Shown in pieces: positions 1 to 10,268 of a stretch of DNA of 64,000 nt (within the stretch, counting starts at the first letter, position 1; every line of letters begins with the position of its first letter). A program made the position numbers and the translations under genes. Below the pieces are notes generated by a model. It ran no database searches and was not told the origin of the DNA. It was given only the letters and a program-made list of their open reading frames with translations. The stretch comes from CALSMU01 sp965230225 (GTDB lineage: Bacteria; Bacteroidota; Bacteroidia; Flavobacteriales_D; Parvicellaceae), in the NCBI GenBank assembly GCA_965230225.1, contig CBDDKM010000007.1:115782-179781 (forward strand), in the 5' to 3' direction.

Positions 1-1
1 A

Positions 2-3000
2 TTGTTTGCCTGCCCACCACTTCAGGCCCAGCAGTATAATTTTCAAAAATTATCGATTGAGGATGGGCTTCCTCGCTCTGCCGTATATTCTCTTTGTCAG
101 GACAACGATGGTTTCTTATGGGTTGGACTAGACGGTGGAGGTGTTGCGGTATTCAACGGAAAAACTTTCCAAACCTTCGACATGGCCGATGGGCTCCCCT
201 CTCATCAGGTAAGGGCCGTATTTCAGGATTCTAAAGGAAACATCTGGTTTGGAACCACCGAAGGACTATGTAAATACGATCATAAAACCATTAAAGTATA
301 CACCACAGAAGATGGACTTTGCTTTAACTATGTAAGAACCCTTGCCGAAGATGATCATGGTAATTTATGGATCGGAACCAACAATGGGTTGAGTATTTAC
401 GACGGTACTCACTTTAAGAACTACAACATTTACGAAGGATTACTGGATTATAAAATCCGAATCATTTACAAAGACAAAAACGGTAAAATGTGGATCGGGA
501 CCGATTCAGGAATCAACTACATGAAGGGAGATAAGTTTGTAGATTTTATAGACAATTACTACCTGCCACACCCCACTGTACTGGAAATTTACGAAGACAA
601 AGACCGAAACCTTTGGATCGGTACCAAAGGAGGTTTGATTAAATTCAAAGACAATCAACACACCATTTACACTACAGATGTGGGATTGGTACATAACCGT
701 GTTAGAGCCATTTCGGAAGATCAATTGGGAAACATCTGGATTGGAACAAGATCGGGTGTAAGTAAGTTTGATGGAACCACTTTCTACAATTACCATCAGG
801 GAAATGGATTGAGTCATGACCGTATCAGAGATATCCTACTAGACGACAGAGGAAACTTGTGGTTCGCCACTTATTTTGGAGGAATCGACCGTTTTTCGCA
901 CAACGATTTGGTTTCCTACACCACCTACGAAGGATTAATTAGTAACCAGGTATTCTCCATTTTCGAAGATTCGGAGGGAGATATTATTCTTGGAACTTTT
1001 GATGGAATATCTAAACTGAAATTTAAGAATGGTAAGTTGGATACTGTAAAGAACATCACATCTATAGAAGGATTACTGGACGATCGGGTTTTTGCGGTTC
1101 TAAAAGATCAAAATGGATATTACTGGTATGGAACTCAAAACGGTATTACCATTAGCAACAATGACGAAGTACATACCATTACCCGAAATGATGGTTTAAT
1201 CGACAACGAAATTACCACCATTCACTCAGTGGATCAGAACTTGTTTTGGGTGGGAACCGAAGAGGGAGTTAGTAAAATTGAATTTCAGAACTTCCCAACT
1301 GAATACACCGTTACTAACTTAAAACAAGACTCCAGTCAGTTTTTAGCGGGTAACGAAATTTCGGCCATCATTAGAGATTCATACAATAACCTTTGGTTCG
1401 GATTTAGAAACGGTAAGATTACGGTGCTTACACCGGATAATCAATTCATCATCCCTAAACTGCCGGATAACTTATTTAATGTTACCTGTTTAATGCGCGG
1501 TAAAGGACAAACCATCTGGATTGGTACAGATGCCAACGGATTGTTTAAACTGAGAAACGAGAACAGTTACGAACAGTTCCCTACTACACTTAATTACACC
1601 AAGAAAGACGGGTTAGAGTCTAACCACATCTACTCCATTTTGGAGGACAAAGACGAAAACATTTGGCTGGGAACCGAAAGAGGACTTGATCATTTAATTC
1701 TGGACAAAGAAGAAGTACTGATCCGTGTAGCCCATTACGGAAAAGAAGAAGGATTAAAAGGTAGTGAGGTAAACGAAAATGCCGTATTTGAAGATCATAA
1801 CAACAACCTTTGGTTTGGAACTGTAGAGGGCGTATCCAGCCTTAACATCAACTCCCTGTACGAGAACCAAACCCCACCCGATTTATACCTTACCAAAGTA
1901 AAGTTATTTGGCCATACCATTGAGCCAGACAACGAAATGGGAATTACCACTGAGGGTAGGTTCCAGATCCCTAACAATTTTGAACTGGAGCATTTCCAAA
2001 ACTCGATAGGTTTTGAATTTATTGGGATCAACTTAGGAGCTCCGGATAAAGTAAAATACAAATGGATACTGGAAGGATTTGATGAAGAATGGTCGGAGCC
2101 TTCTAACAGAAGAAGTGTTAATTACACCAACTTACCTGCGGGAACCTATACTTTCAGTGTTCTATCCACTAACGAAAATGGTATTTGGAACAAAGAACCA
2201 GCTAGTATTACCTTCAAAATATCTCCCCCATTCTGGCAAACTGGGTGGTTCATTTCATTAATCGCCATTGGAGGGTTGGTGATCTTCTTTATGATTTCAC
2301 AATTGAGAGTAAAGAACCTTAAAAAGGCCAAACTTAAATTGGAGAAAAAAGTATCGGAAGCCACCGAAGAGCTAAGAGTTGAAAAGGAACACATTGAGTT
2401 ACAAAACGAAGAAATTGAATCTCAGAAGAATGAGCTGGAAGAGATGAACAATGCCTTTACGGATAGTGTAAACTATGCACAACGGATCCAAAGAGCCATC
2501 ATGCATCCAGAATCTTCTACTCATTCGGTGATTCAGGATAAGATGTTCATTTTCCACCGTGCAAAAGACATTGTATCGGGAGATTTCTTCTGGTTTAGAG
2601 ACAAAGAAGACTCTTCTTACTTTACCGCTTCCGATTGTACCGGACATGGTGTACCGGGGGCATTTATGAGTATGATTGGAATTACTTACCTCAACCAGAT
2701 CGTAAACACCAGTAAAACTCTAATTACACCGGACGAAGTATTGTTTAAGCTTCGTAAAAACGTAATTACTGCCCTAAAACACGAGGGAGAAGAAAAAGCC
2801 AAAGATGGGATGGACATGGGGCTGTGTAGAATTGACTGGAAAACCAAAAAACTCCATTTTGCCGGATCCAACAACCCAATGTATTTAGTAAGAAACAGTG
2901 AGCTAACCGAAATTAAGGCTGATAAAATGCCAATTGGAGATCACGATCTTAAAAACGAACCGTTTACTCCACACACCATCGACGTTCAGAAAGGTGATAT

Positions 3001-3208
3001 GATCTACCTGTTTACAGATGGTTATGCTGACCAATTTGGTGGACCAAAAGGCAAAAAGTTCAAATACAAGCCTTTTAAATTCTTCCTGGAATCCATCTAT
3101 GATTTCCCATTAGAGAAACAAAACGAAGCTCTTGGAAACGAGCTAGATCGTTGGATGGGCAACATGGAGCAGGTGGATGACATATTGGTTATCGGGGTTA
3201 GGGTTTGA
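2..3208 (+). CDS. Two-component-type propeller sensor with SpoIIE/PP2C phosphatase domain (5' partial)
   Basis: The gene runs off the left edge: the first residues (LFACPPLQAQQ) look like the end of a signal peptide and no real start is visible. About a dozen or more regulator-propeller repeats (motifs like NLWIGT and GLSIYD) fill residues 1-640, followed by a Y_Y_Y domain near 683-735, one membrane segment near 748-766, a coiled coil near 770-825 and a SpoIIE-type PP2C serine phosphatase domain near 850-1066. The phosphatase acidic motifs are present (VSGDFFW, DCTGHGVPGAF, LFTDGYADQ, VDDILVIG). There is no histidine kinase domain. The layout implies a periplasmic ligand sensor driving a cytoplasmic phosphatase, perhaps acting on an anti-sigma antagonist; the target is unknown. 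Confidence 0.9.
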   Translation: MFACPPLQAQQYNFQKLSIEDGLPRSAVYSLCQDNDGFLWVGLDGGGVAVFNGKTFQTFDMADGLPSHQVRAVFQDSKGNIWFGTTEGLCKYDHKTIKVYTTEDGLCFNYVRTLAEDDHGNLWIGTNNGLSIYDGTHFKNYNIYEGLLDYKIRIIYKDKNGKMWIGTDSGINYMKGDKFVDFIDNYYLPHPTVLEIYEDKDRNLWIGTKGGLIKFKDNQHTIYTTDVGLVHNRVRAISEDQLGNIWIGTRSGVSKFDGTTFYNYHQGNGLSHDRIRDILLDDRGNLWFATYFGGIDRFSHNDLVSYTTYEGLISNQVFSIFEDSEGDIILGTFDGISKLKFKNGKLDTVKNITSIEGLLDDRVFAVLKDQNGYYWYGTQNGITISNNDEVHTITRNDGLIDNEITTIHSVDQNLFWVGTEEGVSKIEFQNFPTEYTVTNLKQDSSQFLAGNEISAIIRDSYNNLWFGFRNGKITVLTPDNQFIIPKLPDNLFNVTCLMRGKGQTIWIGTDANGLFKLRNENSYEQFPTTLNYTKKDGLESNHIYSILEDKDENIWLGTERGLDHLILDKEEVLIRVAHYGKEEGLKGSEVNENAVFEDHNNNLWFGTVEGVSSLNINSLYENQTPPDLYLTKVKLFGHTIEPDNEMGITTEGRFQIPNNFELEHFQNSIGFEFIGINLGAPDKVKYKWILEGFDEEWSEPSNRRSVNYTNLPAGTYTFSVLSTNENGIWNKEPASITFKISPPFWQTGWFISLIAIGGLVIFFMISQLRVKNLKKAKLKLEKKVSEATEELRVEKEHIELQNEEIESQKNELEEMNNAFTDSVNYAQRIQRAIMHPESSTHSVIQDKMFIFHRAKDIVSGDFFWFRDKEDSSYFTASDCTGHGVPGAFMSMIGITYLNQIVNTSKTLITPDEVLFKLRKNVITALKHEGEEKAKDGMDMGLCRIDWKTKKLHFAGSNNPMYLVRNSELTEIKADKMPIGDHDLKNEPFTPHTIDVQKGDMIYLFTDGYADQFGGPKGKKFKYKPFKFFLESIYDFPLEKQNEALGNELDRWMGNMEQVDDILVIGVRV

Positions 3209-3213
3209 TTTTT

Positions 3214-3377
3214 TAGACTGTAGATGACAGACATTAGACGATAGACTTTTTTTGCGCTTCGCGCTTACATGGAAGTACCAATTTCCCGTGAAAACGGGAA
3301 ACTTTCGAAGTGAGCACTAATGTGATGAGCTTCCCTCCCAACAACTATCGGGATCATGGGAAAAAGAGGTATTCTAA
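3214..3377 (+). repeat. Dispersed structured repeat, copy A (heptad array plus GNRA hairpin)
   Basis: Five contiguous 7-bp units of the type TAGAYNN lie at 3214-3248 (TAGACTG, TAGATGA, CAGACAT, TAGACGA, TAGACTT). They are followed by GCGCTTCGCGC at 3254-3264 and a perfect 8-bp stem TTTCCCGT/ACGGGAAA at 3282-3301 closed by a GAAA loop. The block GAAGTGAGCACTAAT follows. The same order of parts occurs in inverted orientation at 16701-16850. It fills the gap between a + strand gene and a - strand gene. Confidence 0.75.
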
Positions 3378-3385
3378 TCGTAATA

Positions 3386-3790
3386 CTACTTGTACAACAC
3401 CCAAACAAACGCCACCAAATAAGCACAAAACGTAAGAACAAACGTGCTTAACATGCTGTACTGAATAGCCTTTCTTTGGGTTCCTTGCGGATAAATTAAT
3501 TGCATTAACACCCTTGTTGCCCAAAGCACTGCTGTTGCTCCCAGCACTACCAACAATGAAAACTGTTCATCTGGCCTACACCAAATTAACAGCATATTCA
3601 TCACCCCAAATAGTACCAGACACAGAGAGAAAAACACATTGATAGCTCTAACCGCCAACACTAGTTCAGGAGCACTTTTATCGATGTAATTGTACCAACT
3701 CCAGATTTTAGGCACAAAGAAATGCCATACACCAAAGCCAATGGTAACGATACTGGCAATAGAAACTAGTATTTGAATAAAGGTGCCCAC
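3386..3790 (-). CDS. Small integral membrane protein, function unknown
   Basis: This 134-residue protein has about four hydrophobic segments (near residues 5-27, 45-70, 78-98 and 112-132) and few charged residues, so it should be an inner-membrane protein. The start is a GTG; no ATG occurs before the second membrane segment. It follows the - strand propeller protein gene by about 24 bases and may share its transcript. I do not recognise a family. Confidence 0.7.
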   Translation of the reverse strand: MGTFIQILVSIASIVTIGFGVWHFFVPKIWSWYNYIDKSAPELVLAVRAINVFFSLCLVLFGVMNMLLIWCRPDEQFSLLVVLGATAVLWATRVLMQLIYPQGTQRKAIQYSMLSTFVLTFCAYLVAFVWVLYK

Positions 3791-3814
3791 TCTATTTATT
3801 AGGTTCGTTTAGTT

Positions 3815-5131
3815 TCAATTTTCCACACCATCGAGCTTTATTCGATACAACTTATGGAAACCATTTTTGTTTTTTAGGAAATACACCCACCCGCCATACA
3901 ACTGAACATTCTTAGCAAAGGTTTGTTCGTTTAAAGTAAATACTTCTTTTAATTCTCCATTAATTAGGTTAATGGAAGAAATGGAATACAACCCATTGTT
4001 CTGGTTGAGGGTGTAAAAGTCGTTAGTTGCTTTATCGATTAATATGGTTCGGTTCACCTTATCGTCCGGAACATGAAATTTCGTTCGGTGTACCATATCT
4101 CCATTTCCTTTAAAGGCATAAATAGAATCCGAAAGAAAATCGAAGGTGATGATTTGCTTATTGGCCTTATAGGATGATATTTCCAGTTCTCTTCCTCTAA
4201 TCTTCAAGTACCAACTTATCATACGGTTCAACTCCTTGTCTCCAGGCAATTGCAAAGCAATTAGGTTTCCATTCCACACTCCATTGGTAATTACATTACC
4301 CTCTGGTGGGGCATAAGCATTGTATCTTCTAATGATGGCCCAATAATCTCCACGAGCCACTTGTTCTGCTTCTTTATCCCAGGTACTATAAAAGTATTTT
4401 CTTTCCCCTCCTTCTTTGGCTACGGCGGTTAAAGTATACTTCTTATTGTGGTTGCTAAACGACTGGAATACACTGTTCTCCTCAAAGGCACCCACACAAG
4501 GTTTAAGAATATCTTCAAAATCACTCAGAGAAGAAACAGAGACAATGTGTAGCACCGAGTCTACATAAATCTGATAACTGGAATCCTTTGATAGGATATG
4601 AATGTTCCCAAAGCAATCTTCGTAAAACGATTTGGCATTGATAGACTCCAGATCAAACGACTTAATGGTGGTATCCGTGCCTTCGAAAGACAATATCTTC
4701 TTAGACTTATAGGACTTTAAAGCCAACACAAAATGATCGTAGGGAACATAATCAAGTATGTTCACCGAATTCTGATCCACCACCTTTTTCATACGACCAA
4801 TGGTTACGGTTACCTCTCTAAGATCTTTCGCACCAATCTTTAATCGAACGGTAACATTTATAGTGTCCTTTTGATCTGTTATGTTAATGTATTGAGAAGA
4901 ATATCCTACGTAAGACACCTTTACAATACTCCCTGCCTTTACTGGTAAGGTAAACTTACCTACAGAGTTGGAAACAACTTGTGTATTCTGAACTATATCT
5001 ACCACATGTGCATTGGAAAGCACCTTATTATTCTGATCAACCACCACTCCGGTTAATACCTGTGCCCTTCCTTGTTGTGCCAAAGACAATAACAAGATAC
5101 CTAGGAACAATATTCTGGTAGTTGCATTCAT
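3815..5131 (-). CDS. Secreted CarboxypepD-regulatory-like / beta-propeller protein (paralogue 1)
   Basis: A signal peptide (MNATTRILFLGILLLSLAQ, cleavage after GRAQ) precedes a carboxypeptidase-regulatory-like domain at about residues 25-105 (TGVVVDQNNKVLSNAHV, VSYVGYSSQYI). The remaining 330 residues look like a six-bladed propeller (strand-turn repeats such as DFYTLNQNNGLYSISSI and VYFLKNKNGFHKLYRI). The protein is probably periplasmic or surface exposed. A divergent paralogue of the same length and order lies at 15219-16556. The ppx/gppA-like gene ends just upstream on the same strand. No plug or barrel is present, so it is not a TonB receptor. Confidence 0.75.
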   Translation of the reverse strand: MNATTRILFLGILLLSLAQQGRAQVLTGVVVDQNNKVLSNAHVVDIVQNTQVVSNSVGKFTLPVKAGSIVKVSYVGYSSQYINITDQKDTINVTVRLKIGAKDLREVTVTIGRMKKVVDQNSVNILDYVPYDHFVLALKSYKSKKILSFEGTDTTIKSFDLESINAKSFYEDCFGNIHILSKDSSYQIYVDSVLHIVSVSSLSDFEDILKPCVGAFEENSVFQSFSNHNKKYTLTAVAKEGGERKYFYSTWDKEAEQVARGDYWAIIRRYNAYAPPEGNVITNGVWNGNLIALQLPGDKELNRMISWYLKIRGRELEISSYKANKQIITFDFLSDSIYAFKGNGDMVHRTKFHVPDDKVNRTILIDKATNDFYTLNQNNGLYSISSINLINGELKEVFTLNEQTFAKNVQLYGGWVYFLKNKNGFHKLYRIKLDGVEN

Positions 5132-5151
5132 GAGGGGTAATTAAAATGAGG

Positions 5152-6042
5152 TTAATCGTCTTTGGAGATTTCGTTTAAGTATAATTGATAGATAATACCA
5201 TCACTTAATCCAACCTTTGGAACAATCATGTTTTCGGCTCCTCCGGCTTTCATAAGGGACAAATAGATTTTACTTGCCGGAACAATTACATCCGCTCTAT
5301 CTGGTTTTAATTTCAATGTTTTTATTCTTTCGTCCAAAGAGAAAGACTTGATGTATTCGTATACCTTCTTGATTTCAGAACGGGTCATCATTTCTCCCAT
5401 GGTATGTCTGGCAGCTCTGTATACCCGGTTAATGTTTCCTCCGGTACCAATGGCAATTACTTCTTCGTCCTCATCATGCACCAAATCCTTAACAAATGCT
5501 TTAGCTTCCTTCCAATCTTCGTCTTTCACCTTTCCCTTTATCATACGTACAGTACCCAAAGGAAACGATCTGGATTTCACCCTTTTGTTGTCTTTGATCA
5601 AAGTAATCTCAGTACTTCCTCCACCAACATCGATGTACAAATAGGTTTTATTATTGGCTAATCCGGCTGTGTAGAAGTTAGAAAAAATCAATTCCGCCTC
5701 TTCATTACCAGATATAATTTCGATTGGAATTTTGGTGGTTCTTTTAATGATGGAGCAAAGTTTCTTTCCGTTAGAAGCCTCACGCATAGCAGAAGTTGCA
5801 CAAGCTCTGTAATCGATAATGTCGTTTACATCCATCAAATAGCGGAAGGCACGCATTACCTTAATCATCTTCTTTTGCTTGTCTTTAGATATTTTACCGT
5901 TGGTAAACACATCTTCACCCAAACGCAACGGAACACGGGTTAATGAAATCTTTCTAAAGTAGATTTCATCTCCGTTCTTAACAGCTTCTTTTATCAGCAA
6001 TCTAACTGCATTCGACCCTATGTCTATCGCTCCAAATTTCAT
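5152..6042 (-). CDS. Ppx/GppA family phosphatase (exopolyphosphatase-like)
   Basis: The 296-residue protein has the actin-like ATPase fold signatures of the family: AIDIGSNAVRLLI at the N-terminus (phosphate-binding loop), ATSAMREASNG, the acidic ISGNEEAELIF motif, DVGGGSTEI and AIGTGGN. Family members hydrolyse inorganic polyphosphate or pppGpp; the sequence alone does not separate the two. It is a short, single-module form lacking the C-terminal HD-type domain of the long E. coli enzymes, as is usual in Bacteroidota. It is cytoplasmic and lies 20 bases upstream of the propeller protein gene on the same strand. Confidence 0.9.
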   Translation of the reverse strand: MKFGAIDIGSNAVRLLIKEAVKNGDEIYFRKISLTRVPLRLGEDVFTNGKISKDKQKKMIKVMRAFRYLMDVNDIIDYRACATSAMREASNGKKLCSIIKRTTKIPIEIISGNEEAELIFSNFYTAGLANNKTYLYIDVGGGSTEITLIKDNKRVKSRSFPLGTVRMIKGKVKDEDWKEAKAFVKDLVHDEDEEVIAIGTGGNINRVYRAARHTMGEMMTRSEIKKVYEYIKSFSLDERIKTLKLKPDRADVIVPASKIYLSLMKAGGAENMIVPKVGLSDGIIYQLYLNEISKDD

Positions 6043-6256
6043 CTTTCATCTCCATTTTTACTACGTAGGTAAGTAAAATGAATGCTCTCGCCAATTTAGT
6101 GAATTTTTATCTATCCAGAACAGTATATATGATTAACTTTAACACGAACAATTGCGCTGTAATTGGCAAACTCACTGTTTATTAATTACATGAATGTTAA
6201 GATTTTGTTGATAAGTGATGTATCGAAACGCAAAGAAATTCCGTAGAAGGACTGTT

Positions 6257-9200
6257 ATGAATTGGAAAAACTTAAGAATATTAATGTTCTTAATGCTTCT
6301 GATCCCCACCTTTAACCGAGCGCAATGTGACTTATACGACGGAAACGGAAATCCCGCTAATAACCCCGTATGGTTAAGTTGTTTTGGAACAGACTATACA
6401 CTAGTAATTCAGAGTCCTACGACCTATGGCCCCTGGACTGTTGACTGGGGAGATGGATCGCCCATTGAGAACGGTGCTTCATTAGTACCACCTGCCAGCG
6501 TTACACACACCTACACTGCTACCGTAGATACTTTTGTGGTAACTTTTACTGAACCCGGAACCGGATGTACCATTACCGGAATTGTTGTGATGGAAGAACC
6601 CACCACTGCCTCCATTCAAATTCCCTTTGGAGGAATTACCCAAACTTGTGCTCCTGCTCCGTTAGAATTTATTAACTCCAGTACCAATGTATCAGAAACC
6701 ACTGTATTTACATGGGATTTTGGAGATGGCAGTCCACCTTTAGTATTTGATTATACCAATGCCGGAGACACGATTTCGCACATGTACCTTCAGGGAACGG
6801 TGAATTGCGAAACTATGGTATCGCTCACCGCAGAAAACTATTGTAATACCGCTCAGGGAGGTTTAAGTACCGCCACCTTTAACCCCATTAGAATTTGGGA
6901 TATAGATGATGCTGCTATTGATGCTAGCGCTACCCTACTTTGTTACCCGGATACCACTGTTACTTTTACCAACAACACCAATAGAAACTGTTTAGCTCAG
7001 GGTAATACCTTTCAACGACAAGAATACTGGAACTTTGGAGATTACTGGGGGTTAGGATATGACTCCATTGTAGATTGGACCCCATGGCCACCAACTTTCC
7101 CATATACCATCGATTATCCAGGTATTGGAACTTATGATGTAATGTTAATTGATAGTAACTACTGTGGAGTAGACACTGCAATTATTACCGTACAAATTGT
7201 TCCACCGCCAACTGCAGATTTCACCTTAAACGACGACACCATTTGTTTGAATGAAAATGCCGTTACCGTAAATGCTTCTACCGGAGGGGCTAACGCATAT
7301 CAATGGAACTGGGGTGATGGAAGTGGGTGGCAAGCTACCGGAGGAGGAAATCAAACCCATAGTTATGTAGCGCCCGGAGACTACATCATTAGTTTGGTGG
7401 CTGGAATTGGAGGAGCTCAGGGCTGTACAGACACGATTAGTTTACCAATTCATGTACTTCCTATACCAACAGCTAACTTCGTACTCAATAATAACAACGG
7501 CTGTGATACACTCACGGTTGGCTTCACAGACGCCTCCACCGATGCCATAAGCTGGGCCTGGGATTTTGGAAATACCAATACCGACAATACTCAATTCCCT
7601 CCACAACAATTTTATCCTGCACCTGGTATTTACACGGTTTCATTAACCGTAACCGCTCTTAACGGCTGTACTCATACTAACACCAACGATGTTAATGTAT
7701 ATGAATCTCCAGTGGTTAGTTTTTCTCCATTAAGTGTTTGCGAAAATACCCTGGCAACTTATACGGATAATTCTACCTCTGCGCCGGGAGATCCAATTAT
7801 TTCGTGGGACTGGGACTTAGGTAACGGAAACACCAGCACACAACAAAATCCAAGCACTACTTACACCGGAAATGGAACATACGATGTTTCTTTAATGGTA
7901 AGTACCGCTCATTGTTCCAATGCTGATACACTAACTGTAACAGTAGAGCCAACACCGGTTGCTGCATTTACAGAAGACATTAATATTGGGTGCCCTACAC
8001 TGGACGTAAACTTTACCAACAACAGTACCGGAGCAGCTCTGTATGCCTGGGATTTTGGTGATGGTAATACCTCTGCTCTACAAGATCCATCTAACTCATT
8101 CGATAACCTTGGAGCTACTGATACCACTTATAATGTAAGCTTAATTGCAAGCACCGTATTTGGATGTGCCGACACCGCTTACGCTCCAATTACTGTTTAC
8201 TATGGAGTATCATCTTCGTTTACCCATGATGGTTTTCCTGGATGCGCACCTTTAGACGTTAACTTTACCAATACTTCATTACCGGGAGAAATTTACACCT
8301 GGGATTTTGGAGATGGAAATGGAGCCAACACTTACCATACTACGCACCAATACATCAACAACACTTTGTTTATCGATGTATATACAGTTAGCTTAATTGT
8401 AGAGTCATCTAATGGTTGTACCGATACCTCTTCTCAAGACATTACGGTTTATCCAATACCAGATTTTGGATTTACTGCTGTACCAGATTCCGGATGTAGC
8501 CCACTTACGGTTAACTTCCCTTCGGTAGTAGGAGCAGTATCGTACCAATGGGATTTTGGAGACGGAACCAACGGAACCGGACCTACTCCTACTCATGTTT
8601 ACACCAATTCTACTACAAACGATGTAACATACAACGTTGAATTGATTGCTATTTCTCCATTTGGATGTGTTGATACCACCGGAGGAACAGTAAAGGTATT
8701 CCCTAACCCTACGGTGCAATTTACTCCTGTTACCACGCAAGGATGTGCTCCTTTCGATGCACAATTTCAAAATACTTCCATCAGTGCGGAGAGTTACTCG
8801 TGGGATTACGGAGATGGAACTACGTCTACCGATACCAACGCATTGCACTCGCATACCTTTGTAAATACGACTAGTAACCCTATTAACTACGACATTGATC
8901 TGGTTGGTTACACTGATAGAGGTTGTACGGATACAGCCACTTACCAAATAGCTGTATTCCCAGAGGTTACAGCAGCATTTACTTCCGACACAGCAGGATG
9001 TACTCCTGTTCCAATTGATTTTACCGACCAATCCATTAACGCAGATTCGTGGAACTGGGATTTCGGAGATGGAATTGTGGATGTGGTTCAGAACCCGTCT
9101 CACATCTTCTCCAATGTAGGAACGAACGATACCGTATTTACAGTACAATTGGTTGCCTGGTCGGCATTTGGATGTAACGACACAGCTTACCAACAAATAT

Positions 9201-10258
9201 TAGTATACCCTACTCCGGTAGCACAATTTACAGCTATACCTGTTAATCAAATTTACCCGAACACCACTGTAGATGTGACAAATTCGAGCACTAATGGTTC
9301 GTGGAACTACGATTGGGATTACGGAGATGGAAGCACTACTTCCGGTCAAAATCCTCCTCCATATTCTTATAATACCTGGGGAGACTATACTATTGAATTA
9401 GTAGTTTGGAGTCCGTATTGTTCGGATACTGCAACACAAATTATTACCATAGTACCTCCCTTACCGGAACCTGAGTTTTATGGTCATGGTGAGGGGTGTA
9501 GACCTGTAATGATTCAATTTACAGATAGTTCTAATTATGTAGACACTTATTTCTGGGAGTTTGGAGACGGAGGAACCTCCACCCAACAGCACCCTCTTTA
9601 CACTTATTATGTTGCGGGAGATTACGATGTTACTTTAACGGTAACAGGACCTGGAGGAGTAAGCACCGTGGTTCACATGGATACGGTACATGTGTATGAA
9701 AATGCCAATGCTTTCTTCCAACACTCACCTACTACGGTATATGTTCCTAACGGACCGGTACAGTTCTTTAACCTGTCTACTTTTGCCGATTCTTATTACT
9801 GGGATTTTGGAGACGGAGGAACATCTACTGATGAATTCCCTGAGCACTTTTATCAGGACGAAGGAGACTTTACAGTTACTTTAATTGCCAATAACGAACA
9901 CAATTGCCCGGATACTATCGTTATGCCGGCAGCTGTAAAAACTGAAGTTGGTGGCGAAGTAAACTTCCCTAACGCATTTACCCCCAACCCAAATGGATCA
10001 TCCGGAGGGGTTTATGATCCAAATTCGTTTGATAATGATGTATTCTTCCCTGTTTTTGTAGGAGTAGATGAATACCATTTAAGCGTATTTAATAGATGGG
10101 GAGAACTTATATTTGAATCATTTGACCCCAACATTGGTTGGGACGGATACTATAGAGATGAGCTTGTTCAGCAGGATGTTTATGTATGGAAAGCGGTTGT
10201 AAAATACATTAACGGAGCCGAGGAAACACAGGTTGGAGAAGTCCATTTAATACGATAA
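6257..10258 (+). CDS. Large secreted PKD-repeat adhesin-like protein with type IX secretion type B sorting domain
   Basis: I chose the ATG at 6257, preceded by AGAAGGA and giving a clean signal peptide (MNWKNLRILMFLMLLIPTF); an in-frame GTG/ATG at 6215/6218 would add a basic stretch. About 14 PKD-like modules follow, each with a WDFGDG-type core (WDWGDGS, WNWGDGS, YAWDFGDGN, YQWDFGDGT, YSWDYGDGT, YFWEFGDGG and others) and usually paired Cys near the module start. The last 90 residues are a gliding-motility-associated C-terminal domain (PNAFTPNPNG, VFNRWGELIFE, GWDGYYRDE, DVYVWKAVVKY, GEVHLIR). This class of protein is exported by the type IX system and works at the cell surface in adhesion. 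It heads the cluster with PorP/SprF. Confidence 0.93.
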   Translation: MNWKNLRILMFLMLLIPTFNRAQCDLYDGNGNPANNPVWLSCFGTDYTLVIQSPTTYGPWTVDWGDGSPIENGASLVPPASVTHTYTATVDTFVVTFTEPGTGCTITGIVVMEEPTTASIQIPFGGITQTCAPAPLEFINSSTNVSETTVFTWDFGDGSPPLVFDYTNAGDTISHMYLQGTVNCETMVSLTAENYCNTAQGGLSTATFNPIRIWDIDDAAIDASATLLCYPDTTVTFTNNTNRNCLAQGNTFQRQEYWNFGDYWGLGYDSIVDWTPWPPTFPYTIDYPGIGTYDVMLIDSNYCGVDTAIITVQIVPPPTADFTLNDDTICLNENAVTVNASTGGANAYQWNWGDGSGWQATGGGNQTHSYVAPGDYIISLVAGIGGAQGCTDTISLPIHVLPIPTANFVLNNNNGCDTLTVGFTDASTDAISWAWDFGNTNTDNTQFPPQQFYPAPGIYTVSLTVTALNGCTHTNTNDVNVYESPVVSFSPLSVCENTLATYTDNSTSAPGDPIISWDWDLGNGNTSTQQNPSTTYTGNGTYDVSLMVSTAHCSNADTLTVTVEPTPVAAFTEDINIGCPTLDVNFTNNSTGAALYAWDFGDGNTSALQDPSNSFDNLGATDTTYNVSLIASTVFGCADTAYAPITVYYGVSSSFTHDGFPGCAPLDVNFTNTSLPGEIYTWDFGDGNGANTYHTTHQYINNTLFIDVYTVSLIVESSNGCTDTSSQDITVYPIPDFGFTAVPDSGCSPLTVNFPSVVGAVSYQWDFGDGTNGTGPTPTHVYTNSTTNDVTYNVELIAISPFGCVDTTGGTVKVFPNPTVQFTPVTTQGCAPFDAQFQNTSISAESYSWDYGDGTTSTDTNALHSHTFVNTTSNPINYDIDLVGYTDRGCTDTATYQIAVFPEVTAAFTSDTAGCTPVPIDFTDQSINADSWNWDFGDGIVDVVQNPSHIFSNVGTNDTVFTVQLVAWSAFGCNDTAYQQILVYPTPVAQFTAIPVNQIYPNTTVDVTNSSTNGSWNYDWDYGDGSTTSGQNPPPYSYNTWGDYTIELVVWSPYCSDTATQIITIVPPLPEPEFYGHGEGCRPVMIQFTDSSNYVDTYFWEFGDGGTSTQQHPLYTYYVAGDYDVTLTVTGPGGVSTVVHMDTVHVYENANAFFQHSPTTVYVPNGPVQFFNLSTFADSYYWDFGDGGTSTDEFPEHFYQDEGDFTVTLIANNEHNCPDTIVMPAAVKTEVGGEVNFPNAFTPNPNGSSGGVYDPNSFDNDVFFPVFVGVDEYHLSVFNRWGELIFESFDPNIGWDGYYRDELVQQDVYVWKAVVKYINGAEETQVGEVHLIR

Positions 10259-10268
10259 AGAAGGTGAT

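Noticed and set aside
8405..9196. 263-codon antisense frame inside the PKD adhesin gene
   Set aside because: It lies opposite repeated PKD modules with biased codons, has no start context and resembles no protein; it is a shadow of the real gene.
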